This document shows positions 27,293-36,149 of a stretch of DNA of 64,000 nucleotides, in pieces. Position 1 is the stretch's first letter, and every line of letters starts with the position of its first letter. The stretch covers positions 37,904 through 101,903 of the forward strand of contig JAGNKX010000017.1 of assembly GCA_017999915.1 (NCBI GenBank), given 5' to 3'. The notes beneath the pieces were generated by a model. It ran no database searches, was not told the origin of the DNA, and worked only from the letters and a program-made list of their open reading frames with translations. Both the position numbers and the translations under genes were made by a program. The DNA comes from Spirochaetota bacterium. Its GTDB lineage: Bacteria; Spirochaetota; UBA4802; UBA5550.

Positions 27293-27764
27293 AGTGTAAC
27301 CTCCGTGAAGAATTATGTGGTATATATAAAGGTATCCTTTACAGGTACCGAAACTCTAATTATTCTTCCTTAAATAATAATAAGCTTATTGCGTAAGGAA
27401 GTTTAATGTCAGGATGCGAGTAAACACATCCTCTATGGTTTGTTACCTTTATTGTTTTATATGCGATCCTTGTTTAATAAACGAGGATCAGTGTTGTTCG
27501 AAAAGCCCTCTTTTTTGCGCATACTTATAGAGCTTTTCATCTCCATAAGTGAAGATGAGCCTGTATTGTCAACTAATTTTACCTGCCGGACATATCACTA
27601 AAAGATAGGAAAATTTTTATTAATTTGACAAGTGGGGTTTCAAAGAATATATGATATCCAGTCTGGACAGGTATCAATTTGTGTTATACTCAGTGCCGAT
27701 ACAATGAAAACATTCACGTTCAATATGGGGTCAATATGTATTAATCCTGCGAGGAGAGCGTAAA
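27293..27764. promoter_or_regulatory. divergent intergenic region of hppA and antiporter, two plus-strand promoters
   Basis: 472 AT-rich bases with no gene. For the plus strand, TTGACA 27624-27629 with TATATG 27647-27652 (17-base spacing) is a good promoter, and TGGACA 27664-27669 with TATACT 27685-27690 (15-base spacing) is a second. On the hppA side, CTTCCTTA (27365-27372) and TAAGGAAG (27394-27401) form an inverted repeat enclosing a smaller AATAAGCTTATT palindrome, possibly a leader hairpin. Confidence 0.5.
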
Positions 27765-29282
27765 ATGAAACGATTGCTCATCATTATTATTGGTATAATT
27801 ACTGTTTATATTGCTCTTCCGGTATCCCTTTCCGCTGAAGGAGGGGTGAATAAACAGATAACGGCGACTGAAAACGTGTCATCTGAAAAGGATTCACCGA
27901 AGCCTGAATCTCCCCGGGAAGGGTCTCTTCATTCATCGGATAACCTGGGGACGGCTCTTTCCCTATGGTGGATCATTCCCTTCGCCGGAATTCTTCTTTC
28001 GATTGCGCTTTTTCCCCTGCTGGCGCCTCATTTCTGGCACCATCACTATCCCAAGGTGTCCGCTTTCTGGGCCCTGGTCATGGCCATACCCTTTATTGTC
28101 ATGTACAAGGGAGTCGCAATCTATGAGATAGCGCACATCTATATCATCGACTATATTCCGTTTATCATTCTCCTCTGGTCCCTCTTCACCGTGGCCGGGG
28201 GGATATATGTCAAGGGCACCCTGAAGGGGAGTCCCCTGGTCAATACCGTCATACTGATCATCGGCACGATCCTCGCTTCCTGGATCGGGACCACCGGGGC
28301 ATCGATGCTCCTCATCCGGCCCATCCTCCGGTCCAACGAATGGCGCACCCACAAGGTCCACACGATCATCTTTTTTATATTCCTGGTGAGCAACATCGGG
28401 GGTTCCCTCACTCCCCTGGGCGATCCTCCCCTGTTCCTCGGGTTCCTTCACGGCGTTCCCTTTTTCTGGACCCTGCACATTCTGCCCCATATGCTCTTCG
28501 TGTCGGCCATACTGCTGGTGATCTATTTCCTCATTGACTCGTTCTATTATAAAAAAGAGGACAAGTCCCTCATGACCACGGGCGAAAAGGAGCCCCTCAA
28601 GATCGAGGGAGGCCATAACTTCCTCTTCCTGGGCGGCGTCATCGGGGGCGTGCTCCTGAGCGGCCTCGTGAAAATAGGCGAGGTGAACATATTCGGCATA
28701 CATCAGTCCATCGAGAATTTCATCAAGGACGCCATCCTGATCCTCATGGGCATTCTCTCACTCAAGACGACCAGCGACGCCGTCCGCAAGGGCAATGACT
28801 TCAGCTGGGCCCCCATCAAGGAGGTGGCCTACCTCTTCGCCGGGATATTCATGACCATCATCCCGGCCCTGGCCATACTCAAGGCGGGCGAAAACGGGGC
28901 CCTGGCGGTCCTGATCAAATCGACGGAAAAGCCGGCCCATTACTACTGGGCCACGGGCATCCTCTCCAGCTTCCTGGACAACGCGCCGACGTACCTCACG
29001 TTCTTTAACAGCGCCCTGGGCAAGTTCTATCCGGGCATGACCGAGGCCGAGGCGGTGTCGAAGCTCATCGTGGAGAAGGTCGATTACCTTGCCGCCATTT
29101 CGGCAGGAGCCGTGTTCATGGGGGCCAATACCTACATCGGCAACGCGCCTAATTTCATGGTGAAGTCCATTGCCGAGGAATCGGGAGTCAAGATGCCGAG
29201 CTTTTTCGGATACATGTTCAAGTATTCGATCCCGATACTGGTCGTTTGTTTCATCATTGTCACTCTGGTTTTCTTCAGATAA
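27765..29282 (+). CDS. sodium:proton antiporter-like / CitMHS-type permease
   Basis: A 505-residue protein with an N-terminal signal-like helix, a ~50-residue polar segment, then about 11-12 membrane helices. The segment SNIGGSLTPLGDPPLFLGFL and the matching ILSSFLDNAPTYLTFFN and GANTYIGNAPNFMVKSIAEE are the paired re-entrant motifs of the ion transporter superfamily (NhaD/ArsB/CitM). It is annotated in related genomes as sodium:proton antiporter; the transported ion is not proven. GAGGAGAG precedes the ATG, and two promoters lie upstream. It is near a PPi-driven proton pump, consistent with ion homeostasis. Confidence 0.82.
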   Translation: MKRLLIIIIGIITVYIALPVSLSAEGGVNKQITATENVSSEKDSPKPESPREGSLHSSDNLGTALSLWWIIPFAGILLSIALFPLLAPHFWHHHYPKVSAFWALVMAIPFIVMYKGVAIYEIAHIYIIDYIPFIILLWSLFTVAGGIYVKGTLKGSPLVNTVILIIGTILASWIGTTGASMLLIRPILRSNEWRTHKVHTIIFFIFLVSNIGGSLTPLGDPPLFLGFLHGVPFFWTLHILPHMLFVSAILLVIYFLIDSFYYKKEDKSLMTTGEKEPLKIEGGHNFLFLGGVIGGVLLSGLVKIGEVNIFGIHQSIENFIKDAILILMGILSLKTTSDAVRKGNDFSWAPIKEVAYLFAGIFMTIIPALAILKAGENGALAVLIKSTEKPAHYYWATGILSSFLDNAPTYLTFFNSALGKFYPGMTEAEAVSKLIVEKVDYLAAISAGAVFMGANTYIGNAPNFMVKSIAEESGVKMPSFFGYMFKYSIPILVVCFIIVTLVFFR

Positions 29283-29362
29283 AACGGGCGTCGGACGGCG
29301 CAGGCCTCATGCCGTCCGCGTATCTGTCTGATCCGAAAATATTATACAAGAGAGGTTGAGCC

Positions 29363-29773
29363 ATGTTGACATTTAAAAATATTGTTTTCCCCATAAATCT
29401 TGATTCGAAGAATCTGTCCTTCGTTAAGAAGGTCGTTGAGCTAGCCATTGAATTGTCAGGGCGGCTTCACTTTATTTACATCAATGACGAGCAGGCCGGA
29501 TATCGCCATCCCACCGACAGTGAGGACGTTGTTGCCCTTAAGGTTAAAGAGGTCGTTCCGCCCGAGCTTCTGGAAAAACTCCAGGTGGTCTATGCCGTTT
29601 CCAAGGGAAGCGTTGCCAGGGAGATAGAGGCGTATTGTAAAAAAGAGAAGATCGATCTCATTATCGTCGGGCACAAGCACCGGAGCAAGATTTACAGCTT
29701 CCTGTTCGACAGTCCCGACGTCAATATCGTCGATTCGATTAATATTCCCATCCTCGTGGTTCCCAAGCAATAA
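29363..29773 (+). CDS. universal stress protein (UspA family)
   Basis: A 136-residue alpha/beta protein with the UspA layout (FKNIVFPINLD...LDLIIVGHKHRSK...SINIPILVVP). The ATP-binding pattern G-2X-G-9X-G(S/T) is not kept (GHKHRSKIYSFLF), so it is probably a non-nucleotide-binding type. It is 80 bases behind the antiporter gene and co-directional, so it may be co-expressed with it. Confidence 0.85.
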   Translation: MLTFKNIVFPINLDSKNLSFVKKVVELAIELSGRLHFIYINDEQAGYRHPTDSEDVVALKVKEVVPPELLEKLQVVYAVSKGSVAREIEAYCKKEKIDLIIVGHKHRSKIYSFLFDSPDVNIVDSINIPILVVPKQ

Positions 29774-29821
29774 GGCCGGCAAAGCGGGGCGGCAGGCGCA
29801 GTCATGCCGCTCCCCGGGCCG

Positions 29822-31543
29822 TCATGAATCCGACCGCACCCGTATGGTGAAACGGGTTCCCCTGTCCACGTCGAGAGAGAGTGTCGCGTTGATCTGCCTG
29901 GCCAGGGCTTCGATGATCTGCATTCCCATGGAGGTCTTCTGCTCGGAACTGAAGATCTCGGGTTCCATCCCGGGGCCGTTGTCCGCGATAATCATGGTTA
30001 TCCAGCCCTCTGACTCATCCATTGTGAGATCAATGGCGCACGGCCCGGATTCGCTGGATCCGTGCTTGATGGAATTGGTGAGTATCTCGTTGATCAGAAG
30101 ACCGAAGGGTATCGCTTTGTCCATCCCCAGAAAAACCGGCTTCAATCGAGGCTGGATGGTAATTGTACCCTTCCTTCCTGAATGAAGGTTGAGGAGGTCC
30201 TTTGACAGCTCGTTGACATAGGCCGCCATGTCAACGCGGGAAAAGCTTTCGGTGCTGTAGATTTTTTCATGGATGCCGGCCATGGAATGGATCCGGCCGA
30301 TGGCGTCCCTGAGGGCCTGGTTCGCCCGGGGCTCGTCAACTGAGTCCGCCTGCATGTTCAGAAGGCTCGAAATGACCTGCATGTTGTTCTTGACCCGGTG
30401 ATGGATTTCCTTTATGAGAACGGTCTTCTCTTCCAGGGATTCCCTGAGGGCTGTCTCCGTCTTCTTCCTGTCTGAAATATCGCGTACCGCCGCCAGGATG
30501 ACATCCGCGCCGCGGCGCCTCAGGTGTCTTACGCCGACCTCCACATCAAAGACGGAGTTGTCACTGAGGCGCCGGGCTTTCCACTCGTACAGGGTTTTTT
30601 CGCTACCGGCGATTTTTCGCACACTTTCGTCGATGACACTGCTATCCGGAATCGGGGCCGACAGGTCCCGGATGTTTAGCTGGAGGGCCCGGTCGCGGTC
30701 CACGCCGTACATCTCCAGCATACGGTCGTTGACATCGAGTATTCCGCCTTCGACATCGAAGATGATCATTCCATCATGGGTGCCGTTGAATATGGAGAGG
30801 AGCTCCGCTTCGGATAAGCGCAGGGCCTCCTCGGAGCGGATCAGCTCCTCGTTCTGCGCCTCGTATTCCTCGTTGGCGGCGATAAGCTCCTCCGTCGTGG
30901 CCTGGAGCTCCTCATTCGATTTTTGCAGGGCCGTGTTGCTGATTTCGTATTGATCCAGGGCCCTGTTGTTTATGGAAAGGATATTGTATGACGTGATGGC
31001 GATGAACAGGAGCGAGATCGTTGTGTCGGCAAGAAAATCGGGGAACGAGCCTCCGGGCAGATGAAAGTGCTCGCGTGTATGGAGCATAAAAATGAAAAGA
31101 ACGAAAATATTGACGCCTCCATAGACAAAGACCAGGAACTTTTTCCGGGTGATGAAAATGGGCATGGCCATGAGGATGCCGATCACGATAACAATCGTGT
31201 CGAGCCGCGAGATAACATTTGAATGGTCCCTGAACATCACCGCCCATACGGTAATAAGGATAACGGAAATCATGAGATGGGCGGATATGAAAAAGTATCC
31301 TCGTAAGAGAAAAATCGTTATCCCGACTATGATGGCATAACCGATGATTTCCATGGAAATCACGGGCCAGTTGATGGAATAATTGAGGTCAGGATCGTGG
31401 AGCTGGATATATACGGAATAAAAAATCATGATCGGTATGAACAGGAGAATGACGCCGGTGAGGTAAAGAAGAAAACGAGCCTTGTATTTAACGACAAAAC
31501 CGGATTTTTCGTAATGCCGGAGAAGTCTGTCAATAACGTTCAT
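29822..31543 (-). CDS. membrane sensor histidine kinase with PAS domain (HisKA_2 type)
   Basis: A 573-residue kinase: six membrane segments (about 20-190), a coiled coil rich in EELQATTEELIAANEEYEAQ (about 205-250), a PAS domain (about 250-375), a HisKA_2 phosphoacceptor helix with the motif IKEIHHRVKNNMQV, and a C-terminal ATPase with NEILTNSIKHG and IADNGPGM boxes. It would autophosphorylate on the His of HHRVKNN in response to an unknown signal. No response regulator is adjacent, so it is an orphan kinase. It is convergent with the stress-protein gene. Confidence 0.9.
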   Translation of the reverse strand: MNVIDRLLRHYEKSGFVVKYKARFLLYLTGVILLFIPIMIFYSVYIQLHDPDLNYSINWPVISMEIIGYAIIVGITIFLLRGYFFISAHLMISVILITVWAVMFRDHSNVISRLDTIVIVIGILMAMPIFITRKKFLVFVYGGVNIFVLFIFMLHTREHFHLPGGSFPDFLADTTISLLFIAITSYNILSINNRALDQYEISNTALQKSNEELQATTEELIAANEEYEAQNEELIRSEEALRLSEAELLSIFNGTHDGMIIFDVEGGILDVNDRMLEMYGVDRDRALQLNIRDLSAPIPDSSVIDESVRKIAGSEKTLYEWKARRLSDNSVFDVEVGVRHLRRRGADVILAAVRDISDRKKTETALRESLEEKTVLIKEIHHRVKNNMQVISSLLNMQADSVDEPRANQALRDAIGRIHSMAGIHEKIYSTESFSRVDMAAYVNELSKDLLNLHSGRKGTITIQPRLKPVFLGMDKAIPFGLLINEILTNSIKHGSSESGPCAIDLTMDESEGWITMIIADNGPGMEPEIFSSEQKTSMGMQIIEALARQINATLSLDVDRGTRFTIRVRSDS

Positions 31544-31687
31544 ATCCTTCCCGTTTTATAAAGAATGCTTCAGGCGGTACTATCCAATTCAATAATTGAC
31601 TCATACTATTGCATAATTTCATCACGTCAAACTATTAATCGGTGCTCCAGGGTAAATGTCGCTCGCTTTTGGCTTGATGGGGCGGTT

Positions 31688-32569
31688 TCAGCCGTTCTTC
31701 CTGCCGAGAAATTCCTCAAAGTGGTACCATTGCCGCGGATATTCAGCGGCCTTGGCAGCGAGGATGTCGGCGTAGCGCTGGGCCGATTCCCGGATTGCCC
31801 GGGGCCGGTCCGCCCGGGAGGAGGCGGTCACCCGGATCGGGCCGGACAGGGACATGTGGTACTTCCCGCTGCCGGTACGGAAGGCGAAAAAGATGTAGAG
31901 GGGCACGCCCGAGAGAAGGGCGATGCTGTGGGGCGCCTCGGGAAGGCGCACGGTATGGCCCAGGAATGTCACCGCCACGGTACGCTGCGCTTCGGACCAG
32001 ACGCGGTCCCCCGTGAGGGAGACGAGGCCCCCCTCCTTGAGGAAATTCAGGCCCTCAAGGATGTCGAAGGGCGATCCCCCGTCCTGCTCGACAGCGACTA
32101 TCTTCAGGCCCTGTTCGGCCAGGCTTTCCTTCTGCATTTTTTCCAGCTGCTCCTTCTCCCGGGACCCCATGTAGAGGAGCAGGCGGAGCCCCCGCCGGCG
32201 CAAAAGGTGCGCGGCCACGTCCCAGTTACCCATGTGGGACATGACGATGATGCCGCCGGTCCTGTCCTTCGCGGCCTCTTCGATGATCTCCCATCCCTCG
32301 GAGGTATAGGATAGCTCGCCGGCACGCTGGAGCAGGAACCGGTCGAGGAACACGTCAGTGAAGCTGTGGAACTGCCGCCAGGTGCACCAGAGATGATGGA
32401 GTCGGCCCCGGTCGGGAAAGAGGGCGCCGTAGAAGCGCACGCCGATGGCGACCCGCTTCGGGAATAGAATGAAGTAGCCGGTGGACACAAAACGGGAAAA
32501 GACCCTGAAGAACCAGGGGCCGAGGGCCTTTGAAAAAAAAGTTATGAATTTATAGAAAAGTTTAATCAT
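31688..32569 (-). CDS. lysophospholipid acyltransferase family protein (HtrB/LpxL-like)
   Basis: About 293 residues from the ATG at 32569. The acyltransferase HX4D motif is HMGNWD in IVMSHMGNWDVAAHLL, followed by the downstream motifs TGDRVWSEAQRTV and LPEAPHSIALLSGVPL. It would transfer an acyl chain to a lipid or glycolipid at the inner membrane. It follows a family 2 glycosyltransferase; together with the nearby MIO lyase this trio is common in aryl-polyene and flexirubin loci, where it builds the lipid anchor. Lipid A acylation is the alternative. Confidence 0.82.
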   Translation of the reverse strand: MIKLFYKFITFFSKALGPWFFRVFSRFVSTGYFILFPKRVAIGVRFYGALFPDRGRLHHLWCTWRQFHSFTDVFLDRFLLQRAGELSYTSEGWEIIEEAAKDRTGGIIVMSHMGNWDVAAHLLRRRGLRLLLYMGSREKEQLEKMQKESLAEQGLKIVAVEQDGGSPFDILEGLNFLKEGGLVSLTGDRVWSEAQRTVAVTFLGHTVRLPEAPHSIALLSGVPLYIFFAFRTGSGKYHMSLSGPIRVTASSRADRPRAIRESAQRYADILAAKAAEYPRQWYHFEEFLGRKNG

Positions 32570-32587
32570 GGTTTGGGTCGACCGAAT

Positions 32588-32687
32588 CCCCCTCCCTTGA
32601 TGGGAGGGGTTAGGGGAGGGTGATTGGCAGCCTGGCATCAATGATGAAATTTTCACCCCCTCCTATCCTCCCCATCAAGGGGGAGGG
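32588..32687. repeat. REP-like inverted repeat
   Basis: Two ~35-base arms (32588-32623 and 32653-32687) are imperfect inverted copies: CCCCTCCCTTGATGGG on the left and CCCATCAAGGGGGAGGG on the right, with a ~30-base loop. Each arm can also fold on itself. This looks like the dispersed intergenic palindromic elements found in many bacterial chromosomes. It lies between the glycosyltransferase stop and the acyltransferase start and could act as an attenuator or mRNA stabiliser. Confidence 0.75.
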
Positions 32688-32689
32688 AC

Positions 32690-33436
32690 TCAATTCCTAT
32701 ACGACATCTTTCTCCTGATGAAACGCGGTATCAGGATACGCTGAAAAATCATGCGGCAAAAAGTCCCGGAATTTCTCCAGAAATCCACGAAGGGCCTGAA
32801 GTGGGATATGCGGGGTGTTCCCGGCGTGTAGCTCACGGTGACCGGCGCCTCGATCACGGGGAACCCGTTCCACCCGGCCTTGGCCAGTATCTCCACTTCG
32901 AACTGGAACCGGTTCGCCCGCACCTTCGTCCTGGCACTCTGGGGCAGGGGATAGATCCTGAAGCCGCTCTGGGTGTCCCTGAGGCGGGGGCCGCCGGAGG
33001 TCCATACCCAGAAGTTGGAGAACTCCCTGCCGAATCGGCTGGTCCAGGGCACGTCGTCCCCCACCATGTTCTCCCGCATGCCGATGATGATGGGCCTGAC
33101 GGCCTTTGCCAGCGCGTCCTCCGGTATGGCCCTGATCAGGGTGCGGGCGTTCTCCGGGTCATGCTGGCCGTCGGCGTCGATGGTGATGGCCCAGTCGGCC
33201 GAGGCGGCCGCGGCTTCAAAGGCGCTCTTCAGTGCCGCACCCTTCCCCCTGTTCTTCTCGTGGCGGATGATGGTGACGCCCGCCATCTCTTTTATGGCGT
33301 CATGGGTCCCGTCGGTGGAGCCGTCGTCGACGACGAAGACCGGGAAGCCCAGCTTCAGGGCGCCCCGCACCACGTCAGCCACGCGCTGTTCATGGTTGTA
33401 AACCGGGATGATGACGGCGAATCTGCCTTTGTACAT
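32690..33436 (-). CDS. family 2 glycosyltransferase
   Basis: A 248-residue GT-A glycosyltransferase: VIIPVYNHEQ N-terminus, VVDDGSTDGT, KNRGKGAALKSAF, and the metal-binding ITIDADGQHDPEN, as in dolichyl-phosphate mannosyltransferase-like enzymes. It has no membrane segments, though the C-terminus is basic. ATG at 33436 follows GGAGAAACAATA. The start overlaps the stop of the FakA/DegV gene by one base, so the two are coupled. It likely acts on a lipid or polyprenyl-phosphate acceptor; partner acyltransferase follows. Confidence 0.85.
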   Translation of the reverse strand: MYKGRFAVIIPVYNHEQRVADVVRGALKLGFPVFVVDDGSTDGTHDAIKEMAGVTIIRHEKNRGKGAALKSAFEAAAASADWAITIDADGQHDPENARTLIRAIPEDALAKAVRPIIIGMRENMVGDDVPWTSRFGREFSNFWVWTSGGPRLRDTQSGFRIYPLPQSARTKVRANRFQFEVEILAKAGWNGFPVIEAPVTVSYTPGTPRISHFRPFVDFWRNSGTFCRMIFQRILIPRFIRRKMSYRN

Positions 33437-35148
33437 TATTGTTTCTCCGGTAAAAAAGCCAGTGACCATGTCCCCGGTCCGGCGTGAACGCCGGTAGTTA
33501 GGGAAAGGGGTTGGAGCTTGATCTCGGCGCCGGGATGGCGGCTCCGTATCTCCGGCATGATAGTATCTTCGACCAGGGAGCGGTTGTCCGTGTACTGGAT
33601 CAGCATGAAGGGCCGGGAGCCGGGACGGACGCTCTCTTCGAGCCTCCTCACGGCAAAACCGATCTGCTCCTCAAGGTTCCTGAGCTTGCCCACGGTGATG
33701 ACTCCTTCCGCAGTGGGGGTAACCACCGGCTTCATGTTCAGCATGTTGCCGAAGAAGGCCTTGGTTCTGGATATCCTGCCGCCGGCGGCGAGATACCTGA
33801 GGGTATCGATGAACAGATATTCCTGGCATCGGATGACGGCGTCAGCGGCGTAGGCAATGACTGCCTCGGCGTTGTCGGCTTTTTCCGAAAAAAAGGCCGA
33901 GGTAAGGGCTATGGCGCCGAGCCTTCCTGAGGCGGCGCCGGTGTCAATGACGGTGAGCCGGTTTTCCCGGTCATGGTTCTTTTTCCATTCCATGGCCACG
34001 CTGTAGTTGCCGGTGAAGGCGGAGCCCACGCAGAGATAGAGGACGCGGTCGTGCCGGTCCGTCACGCTCCGGTATAGCTCGTGGCGCTCGAATTCGGAGG
34101 CCTGGGACGTGGAGGCCCGGGCGCCGCGGCGCATGGCGTCGTACACGTCGGCGGGATTCACGCAGGTCTCCGGAGCCGCCATGTCTTCAACGGTGACGTA
34201 GCTGTCGAGGAGGGTCATGCCGAGGCGCTGCGCGTCATCCCGGGTCACGGATCCCGCCGCGTCTGACATGATATGAACGGCCCGTCGGCGCTCCCGGGCG
34301 CCGAATTCCCGGACCTGCGCTCCCAGGTCCTCGTCGGTCCACCGGATGATGCCCCCCAATGATTCCAGCTCCTTCTTGACGCCGGTTCTGTCGGCGGTAT
34401 GGAGGTGGACCTTGACGAACCTATCGCCGGGAATGACCACGACGCTTTCACCCAGGTCGGAGAGACGGCTCACCGTGTCGTCTCCACCAACGGCATCCAG
34501 GGTTATATCGACGCAGAATCCGTCCTCCTCCTGGATGGAAAAGGAGGAATCGATGCGCAGCTGGTCGCCGAAGAGGGACATGATGGGCCGGAATTCATCG
34601 GTATTGCCTGCCAGGGTATTGAAAAAGCCTTCAAGGTAGATAAACATGCCCAGGGCTCCGGAATCGACTACCCCAGCATCCCTTAGCTTTGGAAGGAGCT
34701 CCGGCGTTGAGCGCACCGCCTTCTCCAGCGTGTCAATGACCGGGGTGAATTGATGGGGGGTGTCCGCCGTCCTTTGGCCGAGGGCCTCGTCAAGGGCGTC
34801 AAAGACCGTGAGCATGGTCCCCGGCTTCGGATCATGGACAGCCTTCCAGGCCCGGTCCCTGCCCAGGCGCGCCGCCGCTGGAATTCCCTCGATTGAATCG
34901 GCGGTGAGGAAGCCGGAGAAGAACCGGACTGCGATGTTGCCGGAATTTCCCCTGGCGTTCAGGAGAAGCCGGTGAACCGCCGCATCGCGGTCTGCGCCGA
35001 GGTCGCGAAGGGGCGCCAGGCTGATTTTCAGGTTTCTGCCGGTATCGCCGTCCGCGATGGGGAAGACATTGATGCTGTCCAGAAGGTCAGCCCAGGCTGC
35101 CACCCGCTCGGCACCGGTGATGAAGGCCTTACATATCTGATCGTTCAT
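33436..35148 (-). CDS. FakA-DegV (FakB) fusion, putative fatty acid kinase
   Basis: A 570-residue fusion. Residues ~1-190 are a DAK2/DhaL-like kinase domain with the Mg-ADP motif NVFPIADGDTGRN and ARGNSGNIAVRFF. Residues ~195-280 resemble the FakA middle domain (CVDITLDAV...GDRFVKVHLHT). Residues ~285-570 are a DegV/FakB fatty acid-binding domain (VTRDDAQRLGMTLLDSYVTV... GSAFTGNYSVA... RLGAIALTSAFF). FakA and FakB normally are separate and together make acyl-phosphate from free fatty acids. Here the C-terminal FakA domain seems replaced by DegV. It lies in an operon with an acyltransferase. Confidence 0.8.
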   Translation of the reverse strand: MNDQICKAFITGAERVAAWADLLDSINVFPIADGDTGRNLKISLAPLRDLGADRDAAVHRLLLNARGNSGNIAVRFFSGFLTADSIEGIPAAARLGRDRAWKAVHDPKPGTMLTVFDALDEALGQRTADTPHQFTPVIDTLEKAVRSTPELLPKLRDAGVVDSGALGMFIYLEGFFNTLAGNTDEFRPIMSLFGDQLRIDSSFSIQEEDGFCVDITLDAVGGDDTVSRLSDLGESVVVIPGDRFVKVHLHTADRTGVKKELESLGGIIRWTDEDLGAQVREFGARERRRAVHIMSDAAGSVTRDDAQRLGMTLLDSYVTVEDMAAPETCVNPADVYDAMRRGARASTSQASEFERHELYRSVTDRHDRVLYLCVGSAFTGNYSVAMEWKKNHDRENRLTVIDTGAASGRLGAIALTSAFFSEKADNAEAVIAYAADAVIRCQEYLFIDTLRYLAAGGRISRTKAFFGNMLNMKPVVTPTAEGVITVGKLRNLEEQIGFAVRRLEESVRPGSRPFMLIQYTDNRSLVEDTIMPEIRSRHPGAEIKLQPLSLTTGVHAGPGTWSLAFLPEKQ

Positions 35149-36088
35149 GTCGTTTCATCAGGTCTTTGTATGAGATGAATTCATAATTTATGGAGTAATA
35201 ACTGAGCCATTCCTCGGCGATAGACCGTATCTTTTCGCGGTTACATGCGTACCATTGCTTTTCCACGTCCGGATAATTGTGGAGGGCGTCTTTAAAGCGC
35301 CTGAAGGGCTTCCGCAAGGCTATGGACCGGGAGAGGTCCGCTGCAGCCCGGCCTTCAGGCAGCTTGGCGATAAAGTCCTCCATGATTTCATGGCCGCGCC
35401 GCGATTCCATCGGCTCGATGGGTATGAAGCGGTCCCCGCAGTATTCTTCCCGACAAAAATCCGGGGCAACTTCAACATCTCCAAATTCATCCTCGGATTC
35501 GCGCTCCGACTGGAAGATGATCTCCCCGGTTTCACGGTCCAGGTAGTAATGGGCGAAGTCGCAATGGTCATCAATGGCGTCAATGAGATCGTCCAGGATG
35601 ATGGGAACCGTTTGCCGGGTCCGCGGCTCCTTCCAGTAGTTTTCCGTCAGCTCATCGGCCCAGGTCGGCTGCGCCACCGGCCCACGGGGCAGAAATTCCT
35701 TCATGACCGGCTTGATGTCTATGACCGGCGTTCCGTTTATGGCGTCGAGGTCCCTGACGAAGATGCTGGTCCCTTCTTTCCGGATGAGCGTGGCCATGGC
35801 GGTGCCGATGAAGTTGGGCCTGTTTTTTTTTCGCTGCGCGAAGATGCCCGTAGCGGGCCACCGGGGATTTTCCCGGGGGTGGTCAGCGCCGGTCATCGGC
35901 GTATCGCTGACGGCTTTATGGAAAAGATAGATGATTTCGACATGAGAGAAAGCGTCGATTCCCTCGAGGGCGCTTTCAGGAAAGGCCGGGTCCAGCCGAA
36001 TTTCAGAGACGATGCCCCCCCAGAAATCATCGGATAGATCGTTCCTATCATTAATCACCGTTCCGATCGAATGTATGGTGCAGTCCAT
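35129..36088 (-). CDS. TrmO-like domain fused to UPF0158-type domain
   Basis: A 319-residue protein from the ATG at 36088 (AGGA site 9 bases before). Residues ~1-155 match the TrmO/UPF0066 fold (HSIGTVIND, LEGIDAFSHVEIIYLFH, GIFAQRKKNRPNFIGTAMATL, IDIKPVMKEFLP), S-adenosylmethionine-dependent N6-methylation of t6A in tRNA in known members. Residues ~165-319 look like the uncharacterised UPF0158 family (RKPFRRFKDALHNYPDVEKQWY...WLSYYSI). The fusion is unusual as far as I know. It overlaps the FakA-DegV start by 20 bases. Confidence 0.72.
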   Translation of the reverse strand: MDCTIHSIGTVINDRNDLSDDFWGGIVSEIRLDPAFPESALEGIDAFSHVEIIYLFHKAVSDTPMTGADHPRENPRWPATGIFAQRKKNRPNFIGTAMATLIRKEGTSIFVRDLDAINGTPVIDIKPVMKEFLPRGPVAQPTWADELTENYWKEPRTRQTVPIILDDLIDAIDDHCDFAHYYLDRETGEIIFQSERESEDEFGDVEVAPDFCREEYCGDRFIPIEPMESRRGHEIMEDFIAKLPEGRAAADLSRSIALRKPFRRFKDALHNYPDVEKQWYACNREKIRSIAEEWLSYYSINYEFISYKDLMKRHERSDM

Positions 36089-36149
36089 GATATGCTTTCC
36101 TGATGCTGGTGGCGGCGCCTTGGGGAAACAGGCTCGATGCCGATACTGG

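Noticed and set aside
27470..27600. Possible riboswitch or small RNA in the hppA/antiporter intergenic region
   Set aside because: Only short weak stems are seen and no known riboswitch core motif was recognised.
29774..29821. Terminator between stress protein and kinase genes
   Set aside because: An imperfect GC hairpin is present but there is no T-run on either strand, so it is not called.
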